DNA of 23,396 nt from Acanthaster planci (taxonomy: Eukaryota; Echinodermata; Asteroidea; Valvatida; Acanthasteridae), in contig NW_019091550.1 of NCBI RefSeq assembly GCF_001949145.1, positions 211,719-235,114 of the forward strand. The letters are read 5' to 3'. Positions 8,543-18,600 of the stretch are shown here, one piece after another (the first letter of the stretch is position 1; each line of letters opens with the position of its first letter). The position numbers and the translations under genes are program-made. The notes under the pieces are model-generated. The model searched no databases and was not told where the DNA came from. It saw only the letters and a list, made by a program, of their open reading frames with translations.

Positions 8543-11500
8543 GTATGTGTGTTATAGATGTACATGTACATGAACAGGTAGAAGAACCTTGTGATTATGT
8601 TTATGCAGCTTCGTTATCCTGATATTGAATATTGATGTGCATCCATTTACGGTAATCCATGTTTTCCTGTACACGCATGTACTTCTGGCTACTTGAATTT
8701 CTGAGAGTGTGCAGAATCCATTTTGAATGGGGTACTAAATATGTCTCATGATCAGGTCTTGAAATGAGGTTGCAGTGCTGATTGTTAATGGGACACCTGC
8801 AGGGCAGGGGTGTATCCACACCATTATATACGCTTCTGAAAACGAGAAAGTCCATGTACAAATGTGCACTTGTGGTACAGCTCATGTGTGGCTGGCAATT
8901 CAAATGAAATAGAGAATGAACAAAAATCTGAAATGTGTGTTCCATGTGTATCCTAAAGCTAGTGTAGGGTTTATACCATTTTTCCTCTACAAAACTGCAG
9001 TTCTGTTTTCCATTGATATCTAACCCATTTCATAAAAGCAACATTTCTGACCACAATTATTACTTGTTTGGATAAGTACATGTGCATGCAGCCTGATTTT
9101 TAATGATAAATATCCTTAATGTTTTTTAACATTCCATATTTCATCCTTTTTGTCAGAAGAAATGAGACTTTGACACCACCTCCCGGTGCAGATATTTTAT
9201 ATGGGATATCACCTTGTTTGTTGGCTCTTGAAGCAAGGAGAAGACAAGTGAACAAGGTGTATGTTACTCCTAGTTTTGTGAAGTCAACAAGACCTGAAGC
9301 TCAAGAGATCATGAAGAGGATACATGAGCAAGCTCTTAGAGGTCATACTTATGAAGTTCATAGGAAAGAGCTGGACTTGTTGACTAAGAGAAGACCTCAT
9401 CAGGTGAGCTGATCAATCTGGATAAACATCAGCAAGAATATGGTTGTTTCACAATAGTGCACCTCCACCTCACAATGCACGAAATCTTTTGACCCAATGT
9501 GTGTTTGGAAAGGGTCGACAGATTTCCAGCGTTGTGATTGGCCAACGCATTGCAAACTCTTGGAGGGGCACTTTTGTGAAACGCCCGTATTGTTAAAGGT
9601 AAAAGGGATACATGATGTGTGCATATACATGTACATCTGAAGGGCTGTCCACATATTATTTTGTTTTAATAAGGGAGTAAATATGTGCTGGCATAAGACC
9701 GGCTCAGGAGACTGTTGATAATGCCTTTGCCTAGCACATAATTGTTTTCATTCATAAATGCCTTTTTAGTTGGAGAGTCAAAAGAAGCCGATATATGATG
9801 GATTTCTAGTGATTTTGTTCCGGAACCTTTTTAGTCGGAGAGTCAAAAGAATTCGTGAACACACCCATCGATTTTATGGTATATTCCTTGTGCAAGTAGT
9901 CTGGAAGAATCTCCTTATGTGGACTTCTGCTTGCAAGTGGCAAGTCGCACAGTCTTACTAATAGAAATGGATTAAAATGTCTTACATCCAGGTGCAAGCG
10001 AAGTTCTAATGCAGCGGCCATTATCAAATCACAGCGGGCATTATCAAATGTTAATATATAGTCAAGTTGCATATTGTTGAATAGGGAAATTGTCTATGGT
10101 ATTTTTGAATGTAGTTTGAATTCCATGTGAATTTGTGTTACATTTTTTACATTTTGTATTTTTACTCTGTTGCATTTTATTTCATAGAAACCTTTGTCAT
10201 TTTTATCCACTTCCTGCTGGATGGAATTTGAATATGCGGGACGAGTTCCAGGGCGATTTTCAAGATTGTCTGTTTTCAAACTTCTTCCTGAATTCATAAC
10301 TTCATTTACTGAATGTTTTCACCAACACAAATGACTGTCTGGTGGCTACTCTAATCTGACAGGTAACCTCCATTGATGCCCGAGTATTGCAGCCAGGCCT
10401 GCTGCCCAGTAAAGAGAGCCCAGATTGTGCGGTGTTGCATAATTTCCTTTGTTTCCAAAATTGGCCCAGTGCCTTGCTAAATGGCAGGGGTGTCTTATCA
10501 AATGTAGCCAGATGAGCATGCAGTGGTACTGTATTGCTCATTGCTGGTGTGCTGGAACACTTCTGTCCCTGTTGATAATCCACAGGCCCTGAATGCCGCA
10601 AACAGTGGTATACTGTTTCAAAACAATGACGGATTACCTCCACTAATGCCAGCTGAAAAATGATGGTAATTCCCAGCAGTGGGTCTTTTGTTTTGAATAC
10701 GGTCTTCTGTTAGAAGGCCCAGCTCCTTTGTCCGATTTCAGATAGCCTGGCTATGCATATGATGCAAGATATGTGGCAAAGGGGGACCCCCTCTATTGTG
10801 TCTTCTTTTGTGTTGATGGAATCTTTGGAATTCCTTTCAGATTTCTGAGGGGGGTGCAGTACCCAGTAGGCACAATAGCCATAGGGTATACAGGTTGTGC
10901 ATCACATTAGGGGGGTTCCCCTTTTCCACATATCATGCCTGGTATGTACAAACCCAAGGAGTCCGGTACCAGAAACCCTGGCACCAAGTGGTTAACTGCT
11001 GTTTTAATCTGTTTTAAGTGCGTTGAGATTCTGTGCTTTTTGCATGTTTAAATGTAATGCGCTATACAAAAATAAATAATTATTTTATAAATGTATATGC
11101 AGAATGTTGACTTCTCTCATGCACAATGGGTTTGAACTCTCCTTGTACCCGCATGTAATCTATGTTTCTCTTTGACTTGTTAGACTGGTTGTATAGGTGC
11201 TGGTAAAGTGTATATGATGGGGGAAGGTAATGTACATGTATAATGCGTATGTTGGAACAGTTTTTGATGTATGAAAGCTGGTCCCCGTAGGTACGAAATG
11301 TGAGAAAGCAAATTAGCTGTCTGCATTTGTACACATTGCTGTGGAATGTTACCCCTTCCTCATATGCAAAGTGTATGCATTGTCAAGAATTGCCCCCCAC
11401 ACTGTGTACATACTCTATGGATTGTCCTAAAGTCTGCATTTTGTTAGTACAATATACCAACGTTCCACTCTAGACTAAAACAGAGTTGTTAAAGTTTTCA

Positions 11501-14500
11501 AATATCACAAACAAAAGGACAAAAAGAGCAGACAGAACTGTAAGTCCAAACCTACAGTACTTTACAAAACATCACTCCAAGTAGTTCTTGGAATGATTAT
11601 TATTTCAGAGAGATGTTTATGTAGTGATTTCAAAAGCTGTTCACTTGTATCTTTTGTTACTAGGGTATTTGTTTGGAAACAAGTCGGATTCACTTTGAGC
11701 CACTGCCAGAGGACTTAAACAATGACGATGAGAAGTTGCAACATCCACCGGTATACTTAGCCATGGATCAGATTCTGGTAAATTAAAATCAAAGAAATCT
11801 TTCATTTGAGGGCATTCTTAAAAAGATGCTAGGAGTTCAGGGTGAGTTGCTCAGTAACAAACACATTCCATAAAACTATACTAGGTTTGAAAGCTCATTT
11901 TGTCCATTTACATTTGATACCAGCGAGATGAGATGAGAATAAACCATTTTCACATGAGAATATACCATTTTCACATGAGAATAAACCATTTTCACATGAG
12001 AATAAACCATTTTTACATGAGAATAAACCATTTTCACATGGGAATAAACCATTTTCACATGGGAATAAAGAAAACGTTACATAATTGTCTCCAATTCTAT
12101 CTTACGATCACTGNNNNNNNNNNNNNNNNNNNNNNNNNNNNNNNNNNNNNNNNNNNNNNNNNNNNNNNNNNNNNNNNNNNNNNNNNNNNNNNNNNNNNNN
12201 NNNNNNNNNNNNNNNNNNNNNNNNNNNNNNNNNNNNNNNNNNNNNNNNNNNNNNNNNNNNNNNNNNNNNNNNNNNNNNNNNNNNNNNNNNNNNNNNNNNN
12301 NNNNNNNNNNNNNNNNNNNNNNNNNNNNNNNNNNNNNNNNNNNNNNNNNNNNNNNNNNNNNNNNNNNNNNNNNNNNNNNNNNNNNNNNNNNNNNNNNNNN
12401 NNNNNNNNNNNNNNNNNNNNNNNNNNNNNNNNNNNNNNNNNNNNNNNNNNNNNNNNNNNNNNNNNNNNNNNNNNNNNNNNNNNNNNNNNNNNNNNNNNNN
12501 NNNNNNNNNNNNNNNNNNNNNNNNNNNNNNNNNNNNNNNNNNNNNNNNNNNNNNNNNNNNNNNNNNNNNNNNNNNNNNNNNNNNNNNNNNNNNNNNNNNN
12601 NNNNNNNNNNNNNNNNNNNNNNNNNNNNNNNNNNNNNNNNNNNNNNNNNNNNNNNNNNNNNNNNNNNNNNNNNNNNNNNNNNNNNNNNNNNNNNNNNNNN
12701 NNNNNNNNNNNNNNNNNNNNNNNNNNNNNNNNNNNNNNNNNNNNNNNNNNNNNNNNNNNNNNNNNNNNNNNNNNNNNNNNNNNNNNNNNNNNNNNNNNNN
12801 NNNNNNNNNNNNNNNNNNNNNNNNNNTTGAGTGTCATTTGGCCACTCAGATGATTCAATGCTTCAACCCCGTTAAAAGTTCTCTAATTCTATCTTACGAT
12901 CACCATATAGTGATAAGGTGCCCTATCAGTCTTTGGTCTCCTATTTCCTTTAAAAATTGCCATCCTTTCTGCTCTGAGAGGGAAACAACTTGTTCTAGCA
13001 GACATTTTACATATGCTGAATGCTTGATACTAATGCTTGGTTTTGCATTCTTATTTCACACTTGAAATAGAATTCAGAGAAACTATAAACAGGTCACTGA
13101 AATAATTGCATTACCTATTTGAATTTCAGTGATACTATTTCTAATTTCTTTATCCGGGATAAAAGTTTTCATAAATATCATTTATAGATTAAAATGTACG
13201 TTAATTCTCTATCAGAGACAGTAGAACTACATGTACATTGTATTAATTGCTGTTGAAAGTTTTTACTTTTTCAATTCATTCATTTCCTTGTTTATTTTAT
13301 TTGTATAAATTTTGCTCATCAGGATCCCATGAATATGGGTGCAATTATAAGGTCAGCATACTACTTGGGTGTGGATAAAATCATAGCAAGCAAGCAGCAT
13401 TGGTAAGAAAGCAATGGTCTCACATCACGATTCTATTTTCTATGTACTAACATACATGTAAGGAGCCCTGTTGTCACCCAAAAAGCTCCCCTTCCTTGTT
13501 AGTTATGCCAGCCAGTACCTCCCCTTCCTTGTTAGTTATGCCAGCCCGTACCTCCCCTTCCTTGTTAGTTATGCCAGCCCGTACCTCCCTCACAGGTATT
13601 TCTTTTTTTATAGTTATCCAGTTGAATTTGATTGACTGGCTCTCTGAATGTTTATACACCAGACATGAACGAGCATTATACAGTTAAAGGAATAAATATA
13701 TGCTTGTCCAGTCTTAAATGGGTATATGTTAAAAACTGGTGAAGCACATAATTATTTCCATTTATTAACCCTAACAGTTCCAAATCCTCCAATTTCAATA
13801 TGATTTTACATACACCCTAGGGGGTTAAGGTTGATACCAAGTAGAATGTGGCTAAAATCCCTGAAATTTTCAAATGTGAACTTTCTTGTTTTGCTATTTT
13901 GTGTCCTTTTTTTTCCTATCCATGTTCAAAGGCCTTTGTGAAAGGTTTTTCTGCCTCTATACATGTATATTCAGTAAGATGGTTTACATGACACAAACCA
14001 GACAGTTGACCAAACTAAAATGGCCATTATTGCCATAGATGATCTAAAGGGTCATTCAAAATGTAAACAAAAACATAGTTTGAAATTTGTTGACACCTGA
14101 AAATTCTTTTTCTGGGGAACAAGAATGACATTTCTACATGTACATGGATGCACAGTGGAATTTAATGGTGAGCTTTAAAAATGAATTTCAATTTTGGAAG
14201 TAACTTATTTTTCAGCTTGGAGGAAGAGTAAATACATGTAGGCCAGAAACGATAGGTATATACAGTATGTACGGTATGCTCCGGTAGGTGTGGGTGCACA
14301 CAAAAGTGCAGTAAGCCTAGCATTCCTGACATTGATGCAAAGAACTAATTGGCAGATGATATTTTACATCAACTTTCAGGCTTAAGCAAGAAGATTACTT
14401 TTATCACTTCTTTTCTAATTATTTCTATGTTAAAACTCATGAAAGGTTTTAAATATTCTCTTACGTCAAATTTGCCTGATCTTCAAAACCCACCCACTAC

Positions 14501-17439
14501 TTTTGGCTTCTTTGAAAAAAGTAAATACATTTTGAAATTGTGATGTCACTCCAAGAACGAATTGCAGTGTAGGGTAGAAGTATGTATGTCCTTGTTAGGG
14601 GGTCACTGTCATTTTGGCTGATCCTCAACACACCTGGCTGGTATCTTATCAACCATTTGACACCAGCCAATGGATGGGCTCTGGACCATTTGGAATTGAT
14701 AAATATGAACTGTCCTAGGTATTTATGAATGTTGCATAAATCAATAATCATGATGATAGAAGGAAACAAAGTACTCTGTATTTTATGTTCTGTTTGATGA
14801 GATCAGCATATTTTATCTCATCACCTTAACACCATACCAATATGTCATTTGTTGTCAGTTGTTCGTTGACTCCAGTTGTCAGTAAGGCTAGTAGTGGGGT
14901 CATGGAAGTCATGCCAGTCTATGCTACCAGGAGTATACTGACATTTATTCAGGTAATTGCATTAAGAACATTGCTAACAATAATCCCAATGTTGTAATCA
15001 CAGTCTTGCTTGCAATGAGCACGTATTGATATACATATGTGCAAGACAGGTTCTCCTTTTTTTGTCATTCTGAAAATTTTTTCAAACTTTCTCCATGATT
15101 GCTTCTTCTTGATTTAAATAAAAAAGTGCACTGGTGTATCAAAACAATCTCGGTTCTTTGGTTTTCGTACATCCTTGAATCTCAAGGTGAAGGGTACCTG
15201 AGTTGAAACTAAGAGTACCATATTCCTTGTAAGGTGTACAAATCTCTTGGATCTCCCTTCATTGGGCACTAACTGAGTGTAACCTTGTTCCTTAACCAAG
15301 ATGGTACATACATGTACAGTACCTGTAACTCTGATTACCCCCATGCTTTTAAAATTCCCCCACCATGTAGTGTCTTCACCAGTTTGTGTTCTGATATCTT
15401 GTGGATATTTTTACACCATCTGCACAGTTCTTGTAAAATGTCTCACCCCCAGTTTTTGTGTTTTCTTTTTATCCATGCATAGGAAAAGTGTCACTTAGGG
15501 ACATTACTGCAGATTCAATGACCATAATTCCAAATGCATTGTCTAATTGGTTGAAATCATACCAAGTTTGAATAAAATGTGCTATTGAACAAGTGGAGTT
15601 CAAGATGGGACCCCCTTTTTTGAGACAAGCTCACACTTACCTCAAGTCAATAGAACATTCCATTTCTTGTTTCAAACTTTGACAGCAGTTGTCACTACAA
15701 GACAGTTGATTGAGAAATCAGATTCGGTTGAAGAGAGTTTCCAAAACATGATGACTGTCATTTTTACACTTTCTTGAATCCTATTGTGTCTTGCTTGTCG
15801 TAATTCAGTTTCGGCTGGTGTAAGTACACAAAGTGTGTATTTTCTAATAATCATAGAAAAATTTTGTAATTTTCAAATGGATATAGTAGCATGTTTTGGA
15901 AATAAGCTCTTCAATTCCAGAACCATGTCATTATATTGATGTGTTGGTTTTATGCTATATTGCTGCTTGTCAGGGTTAATTTATCAGGGGAACCAAAGAG
16001 TGATCCAAAGTAGTTGGTTTTAAATTTTATACAGATTTTTATTCAATAATGTGAAATTGATAGAAACAGAAAGATAATGGCTGGGAGATTGCTGGTTCTA
16101 CTAGTGCTTCTGGTAATGGACACTTCAAACATACAATGAATGTGTGTGGTGCTGCAAGCTTCCTACTCAACAAACCAACTGTTTTAGTTATTGGTAGGTT
16201 ATGTTCATGTACCTTTCTGTCGTAACTCCATCTGATTTCTGCAAACTATCATTTGTTTCTGTTAGATCTTAGGTCTAATGATTACATGTAAATTTGTTAA
16301 ATGGTGGATGATAATAGAGGTTATCAGTGAGTGCTTTGAGATTTCTTTGGAAATCAGCTACTTTCAAGTGAGATCTTTTGGCCTCTTTGAGTTTAGAAAG
16401 CATGTATGCATGATATTGATAATCAGTTTATTTTTGACATCAGTCTCAACTACATGTATTGTGACTGTGGTATAGGTACTAAATTCAAAATGCGGCATTA
16501 ATAAAGTACTAAATGAATTGTATTCAAATCATTTGTGTAGTTTGTATCATATCCCTATTCAACCACCAAAGCACTCTTGCAACTCAGGACTATTCAATTC
16601 ATGTACAGAGAAACTTGTTGCTATACAATGTAACTGATTCCAAGTTACTTTGCCATCTGTTGTACCCTGTATGTGTACGTGTGAATTTTACATGCTTTGG
16701 TGTATGCACTAGGAGTCTTCCATGTTTTCACTCCTGAATTATACTTAAATGCTGTGTGATTTTTGTCCTGATTATTTGCAGGAGGGGAAGGCAGTGGTTT
16801 ATCCGACAGCATTCAGAATGAATGTTGTCAACTGTTGACAATACCAGCTGGCAGGCAGTTACATGCAGGTATTGATTCCCTCAATGTCTCTGTTGCAACA
16901 GGTAAGATAAACAGTCCATGCCTTGTACAGTGTTGTTTTGGTCTTCAATTGTCATGCTTGTAATTTTTCATTCATGTCAGTCATTTTTGTAACTTTATAC
17001 AGTTATCTTTCCCAGTTTTCAAAGTTCATGCACACTATTGCGTTTAGGATGTTTATTTATTGCTTGAAATGAGTGTTATTTTCATTTTGGTCGTTTTGTG
17101 GTGATCACTGTGGATTTGAAGCTATTTGTCAACTATGGTGGTATCTTTTCAAGGAAAAAGCTTCCTTTTCAACATACATGTATATGTTCATGCTTGGAGC
17201 TGTCTGCACTAGCTTGTCAGTTACATGTGCAAGTTTCACAAGGAAATGGCTTGCACCTGTTCACATCTCTGTTCATCTTTGTTTTGATGTTTTCCTTAGA
17301 CATCAGATCTTCATTGATGCATAGTCATGTAATACAGTGTTTTGAACAGAGATGAGTAGCTTGCATTTGTTTGTCTCTTTCAGGTATTCTCCTCCAGTCA
17401 ATTCTTCTACAAAGAAGTCCACAGCCCAGTAGACCATGA
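7941..17439 (+). CDS. MRM1: rRNA methyltransferase 1, mitochondrial (eight coding exons)
   Basis: A SpoU/TrmH-family (SPOUT) 2'-O-ribose methyltransferase. Known MRM1 proteins use S-adenosylmethionine to methylate one guanosine in the peptidyl-transferase loop of mitochondrial large-subunit rRNA. Joined exons: 7941-8542, 9157-9403, 11664-11777, 13323-13402, 14859-14952, 16064-16193, 16782-16901, 17384-17439. The total is 1443 bases, or 480 residues plus stop. All introns are GT-AG, with phases 2,0,0,2,0,1,1. Domains: N-terminal extension (1-200), RNA-binding SpoU-substrate domain (about 212-290), catalytic SPOUT domain (about 315-475). Motif 1 is DPMNMGAIIRSA (Asn325, Arg331), motif 2 is LVIGGEGSGLS (420-430), motif 3 is DSLNVSVATG (454-463). 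ATG 7941 is the first Met after an in-frame TGA at 7923 and has A at -3 and G at +4. The protein is longer than vertebrate MRM1 because of exon 1. Confidence 0.9.
9157..9403 (+). CDS. MRM1: MRM1 coding exon 2 (SpoU substrate-binding domain)
   Basis: Residues 201-283. Carries GADILYGISPCLLALEARRR, the typical start of the SpoU substrate-binding domain (L76-like RNA-binding fold), and ends RRPHQ, just before the conserved HQG junction. The acceptor is TTTTTGTCAG ending at 9156. The donor is CAG|GTGAGC at 9404. Confidence 0.92.
9437..9591. mobile_element. Foldback MITE copy A (MRM1 intron 2)
   Basis: Terminal inverted repeats of about 30 bp. The inner parts at 9446-9466 and 9562-9582 match at 19 of 21 positions (core GTTTCACAA and its complement). 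There is no coding capacity. A related copy lies at about 17594-17767; the right halves are clearly alike (ATTGGCC, TTGCAAACTCTTGGAGG, then the terminal repeat). Copy A lacks the inner left-arm segment present in copy B. No target-site duplication could be fixed. Confidence 0.75.
9761..9851 (+). repeat. 26-bp direct repeat, two copies
   Basis: The segment starting CCTTTTTAGT (9761-9786) recurs at 9826-9851 with one substitution (T to C), 65 bases apart. It lies in MRM1 intron 2. It is probably a small local duplication. Confidence 0.7.
10012..10049 (+). repeat. 18-bp tandem-like direct repeat
   Basis: CAGCGGCCATTATCAAAT (10012-10029) recurs at 10032-10049 with one C-to-G change. Located in MRM1 intron 2. 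Confidence 0.65.
10768..10934. mobile_element. Inverted-repeat element in MRM1 intron 2
   Basis: GATATGTGGCAAAGGGGG with ACCCCC (10768-10791) is the imperfect complement of 10911-10934. Further in, CTATTGTG (10793-10800) pairs with CACAATAG (10871-10878). The layout is that of a short non-autonomous DNA element of about 170-180 bp. No coding capacity. Confidence 0.6.
10990..11087 (+). mobile_element. Retroposon 3' tail
   Basis: AGTGCGTTGAGATT, followed about 40 bases on by ATGCGCTATACAAAAATAAA and an AT-rich end, is the kind of 3' end shared by several LINEs and SINEs (GCGCTATA plus short A/T repeats). The 5' boundary is unclear. Confidence 0.5.
11664..11777 (+). CDS. MRM1: MRM1 coding exon 3
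   Basis: Residues 284-321, GICLETS through the acidic linker PEDLNNDDEK to VYLAMDQIL, which starts the catalytic domain's first strand. Both ends are phase 0. Acceptor TTACTAG at 11663, donor CTG|GTAAAT at 11778. Confidence 0.92.
11933..12070 (+). repeat. 21-bp minisatellite, about 6.5 copies
   Basis: Unit of 21 bases beginning ATGAGAATAAACC and ending TTTTCAC, repeated six times, with a partial seventh. Variants include ATGGGAATA in the last copies. As 21 is a multiple of three, it gives repetitive open frames on both strands (MRINHFH and MVYSHVK), which are not genes. It lies in intron 3, 44 bases before the assembly gap. Confidence 0.9.
12093..12903 (+). repeat. 19-bp direct repeat flanking the gap
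   Basis: AATTCTATCTTACGATCAC occurs at 12093-12111, two bases before the gap, and again at 12885-12903, 58 bases after it. Sequence just upstream is also loosely alike (CGTTA followed by TCTC). Confidence 0.85.
12114..12826. other. Assembly gap (713 Ns)
   Basis: Run of N within MRM1 intron 3, between coding exons 3 and 4. No coding sequence appears to be missing, since both exons end at phase 0 and the protein reads through with the expected IL|DP junction. Confidence 1.
13323..13402 (+). CDS. MRM1: MRM1 coding exon 4 (SPOUT motif 1)
   Basis: Residues 322-347 plus two bases of codon 348. Contains DPMNMGAIIRSAYYLGVDKI; Asn325 and Arg331 are the conserved motif 1 residues placed at the active site in this family. 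Acceptor CTCATCAG at 13322, donor TG|GTAAGA at 13403. Confidence 0.95.
13488..13586 (+). repeat. 33-bp minisatellite, three copies
   Basis: Three copies of a 33-base unit beginning CCCCTTCCTTGTTAG and ending CCCGTACCT; the first copy has CCAGTACCT. It lies in MRM1 intron 4, 85 bases after the donor site. Its length, a multiple of three, produces false open frames on both strands. Confidence 0.9.
14859..14952 (+). CDS. MRM1: MRM1 coding exon 5
   Basis: Completes Cys348 and runs to Gln379. SLTPVVSKASSGVMEVMPVY is the strongly conserved segment following motif 1 in MRM1 and RlmB-type enzymes. Acceptor GTTGTCAG at 14858, donor CAG|GTAATT at 14953. Confidence 0.95.
16064..16193 (+). CDS. MRM1: MRM1 coding exon 6
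   Basis: Residues 380-422 plus one base of codon 423, including GWEIAGST and KPTVLVIG, the strand leading into motif 2. The acceptor is ambiguous: TAG ending at 16063 and CAG ending at 16069 are both in frame and differ by two residues (Lys-Gln). An AG at 16034 is excluded because it gives a stop. The donor is G|GTAGGT at 16194. Confidence 0.88.
16782..16901 (+). CDS. MRM1: MRM1 coding exon 7 (SPOUT motifs 2 and 3)
   Basis: Codes for GEGSGLSD (motif 2, SAM-binding knot loop) and DSLNVSVATG (motif 3, with Asn457 and Ser459), both core to the trefoil knot. Phase 1 at both ends, each time splitting a Gly codon. Acceptor TTTGCAG at 16781, donor ACAG|GTAAGA (exon ends at 16901). Confidence 0.95.
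17384..17439 (+). CDS. MRM1: MRM1 coding exon 8 and stop
   Basis: Residues 463-480, GILLQSILLQRSPQPSRP, then TGA at 17437-17439. This completes the C-terminal helix of the SPOUT fold, with a short tail. Acceptor TCTCTTTCAG at 17383. Confidence 0.92.
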
Positions 17440-17550
17440 CCCAGCACTTATTCATATAACCAGGATTGGAACAGACAAAGTTGAGTTAGCCATTCTTGAG
17501 GATGTGTTTTACTGAGGAAGATTGTTATATTTGACTTTAGGGACAGATTA

Positions 17551-17556
17551 AATAAA
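17551..17556 (+). terminator. MRM1: MRM1 poly(A) signal
   Basis: AATAAA, 112 bases after the stop codon, overlapping a second AATAAA-like word. Cleavage would fall at about 17570-17580, just before MITE copy B, giving a short 3' UTR. Confidence 0.75.
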
Positions 17557-17593
17557 TAATTTATTTAAAAATGTAACTGAATGGACTTTTGTG

Positions 17594-17767
17594 TTGGATG
17601 ATTCACAATAGGGCGCCTCCAAGAGTTTGCAATGTGTTTGTCGATCACAATGTGGAAATCTCTTGACCCTTTCCAAATGTGCATTGGGTAGACAGATTTG
17701 ATGCATTATGATTGGCCAGTGGGTTGCAAACTCTTGGAGGCGCACTAATGTGAGATGCCTGTATTAT
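17594..17767. mobile_element. Foldback MITE copy B (downstream of MRM1)
   Basis: CGCCTCCAAGAGTTTGCAA (17614-17632) is perfectly complementary to the right-hand segment ending at 17742, and the outer TTCACAATAG pairs imperfectly with CTAATGTGAG. Related to copy A at 9437-9591. The centre, holding GACCCTTTCCAAATG, is inverted relative to copy A, as expected if such elements flip or arose from mirrored arms. No coding capacity. Confidence 0.75.
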
Positions 17768-17769
17768 TT

Positions 17770-18600
17770 ATATATTAGCCTGCCGTTTGTAGCTTCCTAA
17801 ATAATTATCAACATCCAGCTTACTGTGCATACATTCTAACTCTGAGTGCTTATAGGCTGCAGTGGAGTGTGTTACTCGTGTTAATTAATATGAGTGTACT
17901 CCTGACCTGCATGTAAGCAAGGGAACACTCTCAACTGGGGCAGAAGTGTCAGCCCTTGAGTTGAAGTGCACCCTCAGCGGCAAGGGAGAGACAGGCTGAA
18001 GAAGTAAGATGTTTGTCAGTTGGGCTTCTGCACACACACTGACTGTACATTCAAGCAGAGCATGTGTAGCATGTCTTACGCCAAACATGTATGAACTTGT
18101 GCACACATGGGGTACGTTCCCACCAAAGGACTGTTGTTGCTATTTAAAACCATGCCCTCTCGTGTTTCTACTTGGTGTAGATAATCATGCATCTTATGAT
18201 TACATCAAAATGGCATAAAGGTAGCCGTTCATCATGGTGTGAACTTGGAGTTATGTGTATGCAAGAGCCACCAAATGTTGCCCTTGCCCAACCGACCCAA
18301 ATATCTCTGGATGGCTTTTTTTTGTTGTATACTATTATGCCACTTTAAATTGAGGATTTAATGTATAAGTATTTAACTTCAAAAATCCTTGTATATTAAA
18401 ACTTCATGTCAGCCAAGATTTATATGGGTCTTATAAACTATGAACATTGATTTAATTTCAAGAAGTAAGGACAGCTGAATCCACGCCCAGATTATTTTAT
18501 GACACTGATATGCCTTGACTTTTCTCATTGACATCAAATTAAGTATGGTAGTGAGTGTGCCATTGATTCAAAGAAGGTGTTGGTGACAAATTGATGGCTG
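17770..18600. other. No recognised feature
   Basis: AT-rich intergenic DNA. The frames here are short and show no family similarity that I recognise. Confidence 0.5.

Noticed and set aside
11876-12058. Repetitive open frames on both strands in the 21-bp minisatellite
   Set aside because: They arise because the unit length is a multiple of three; no start context or family similarity.
11933-13065. Long open frames running through the gap
   Set aside because: Their length comes from untranslated Ns.
13488-13586. CRISPR-like array
   Set aside because: Copies are directly tandem with no spacers, and the window is eukaryotic.
16033-16034. AG at 16034 as the exon 6 acceptor
   Set aside because: With the required phase it meets a TAA after four codons.
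16782-16800. Gly at the second position of MRM1 motif 2 (GGEGSG) as a lost catalytic residue
   Set aside because: This position varies within the SpoU family; the Glu and following Gly residues are kept.
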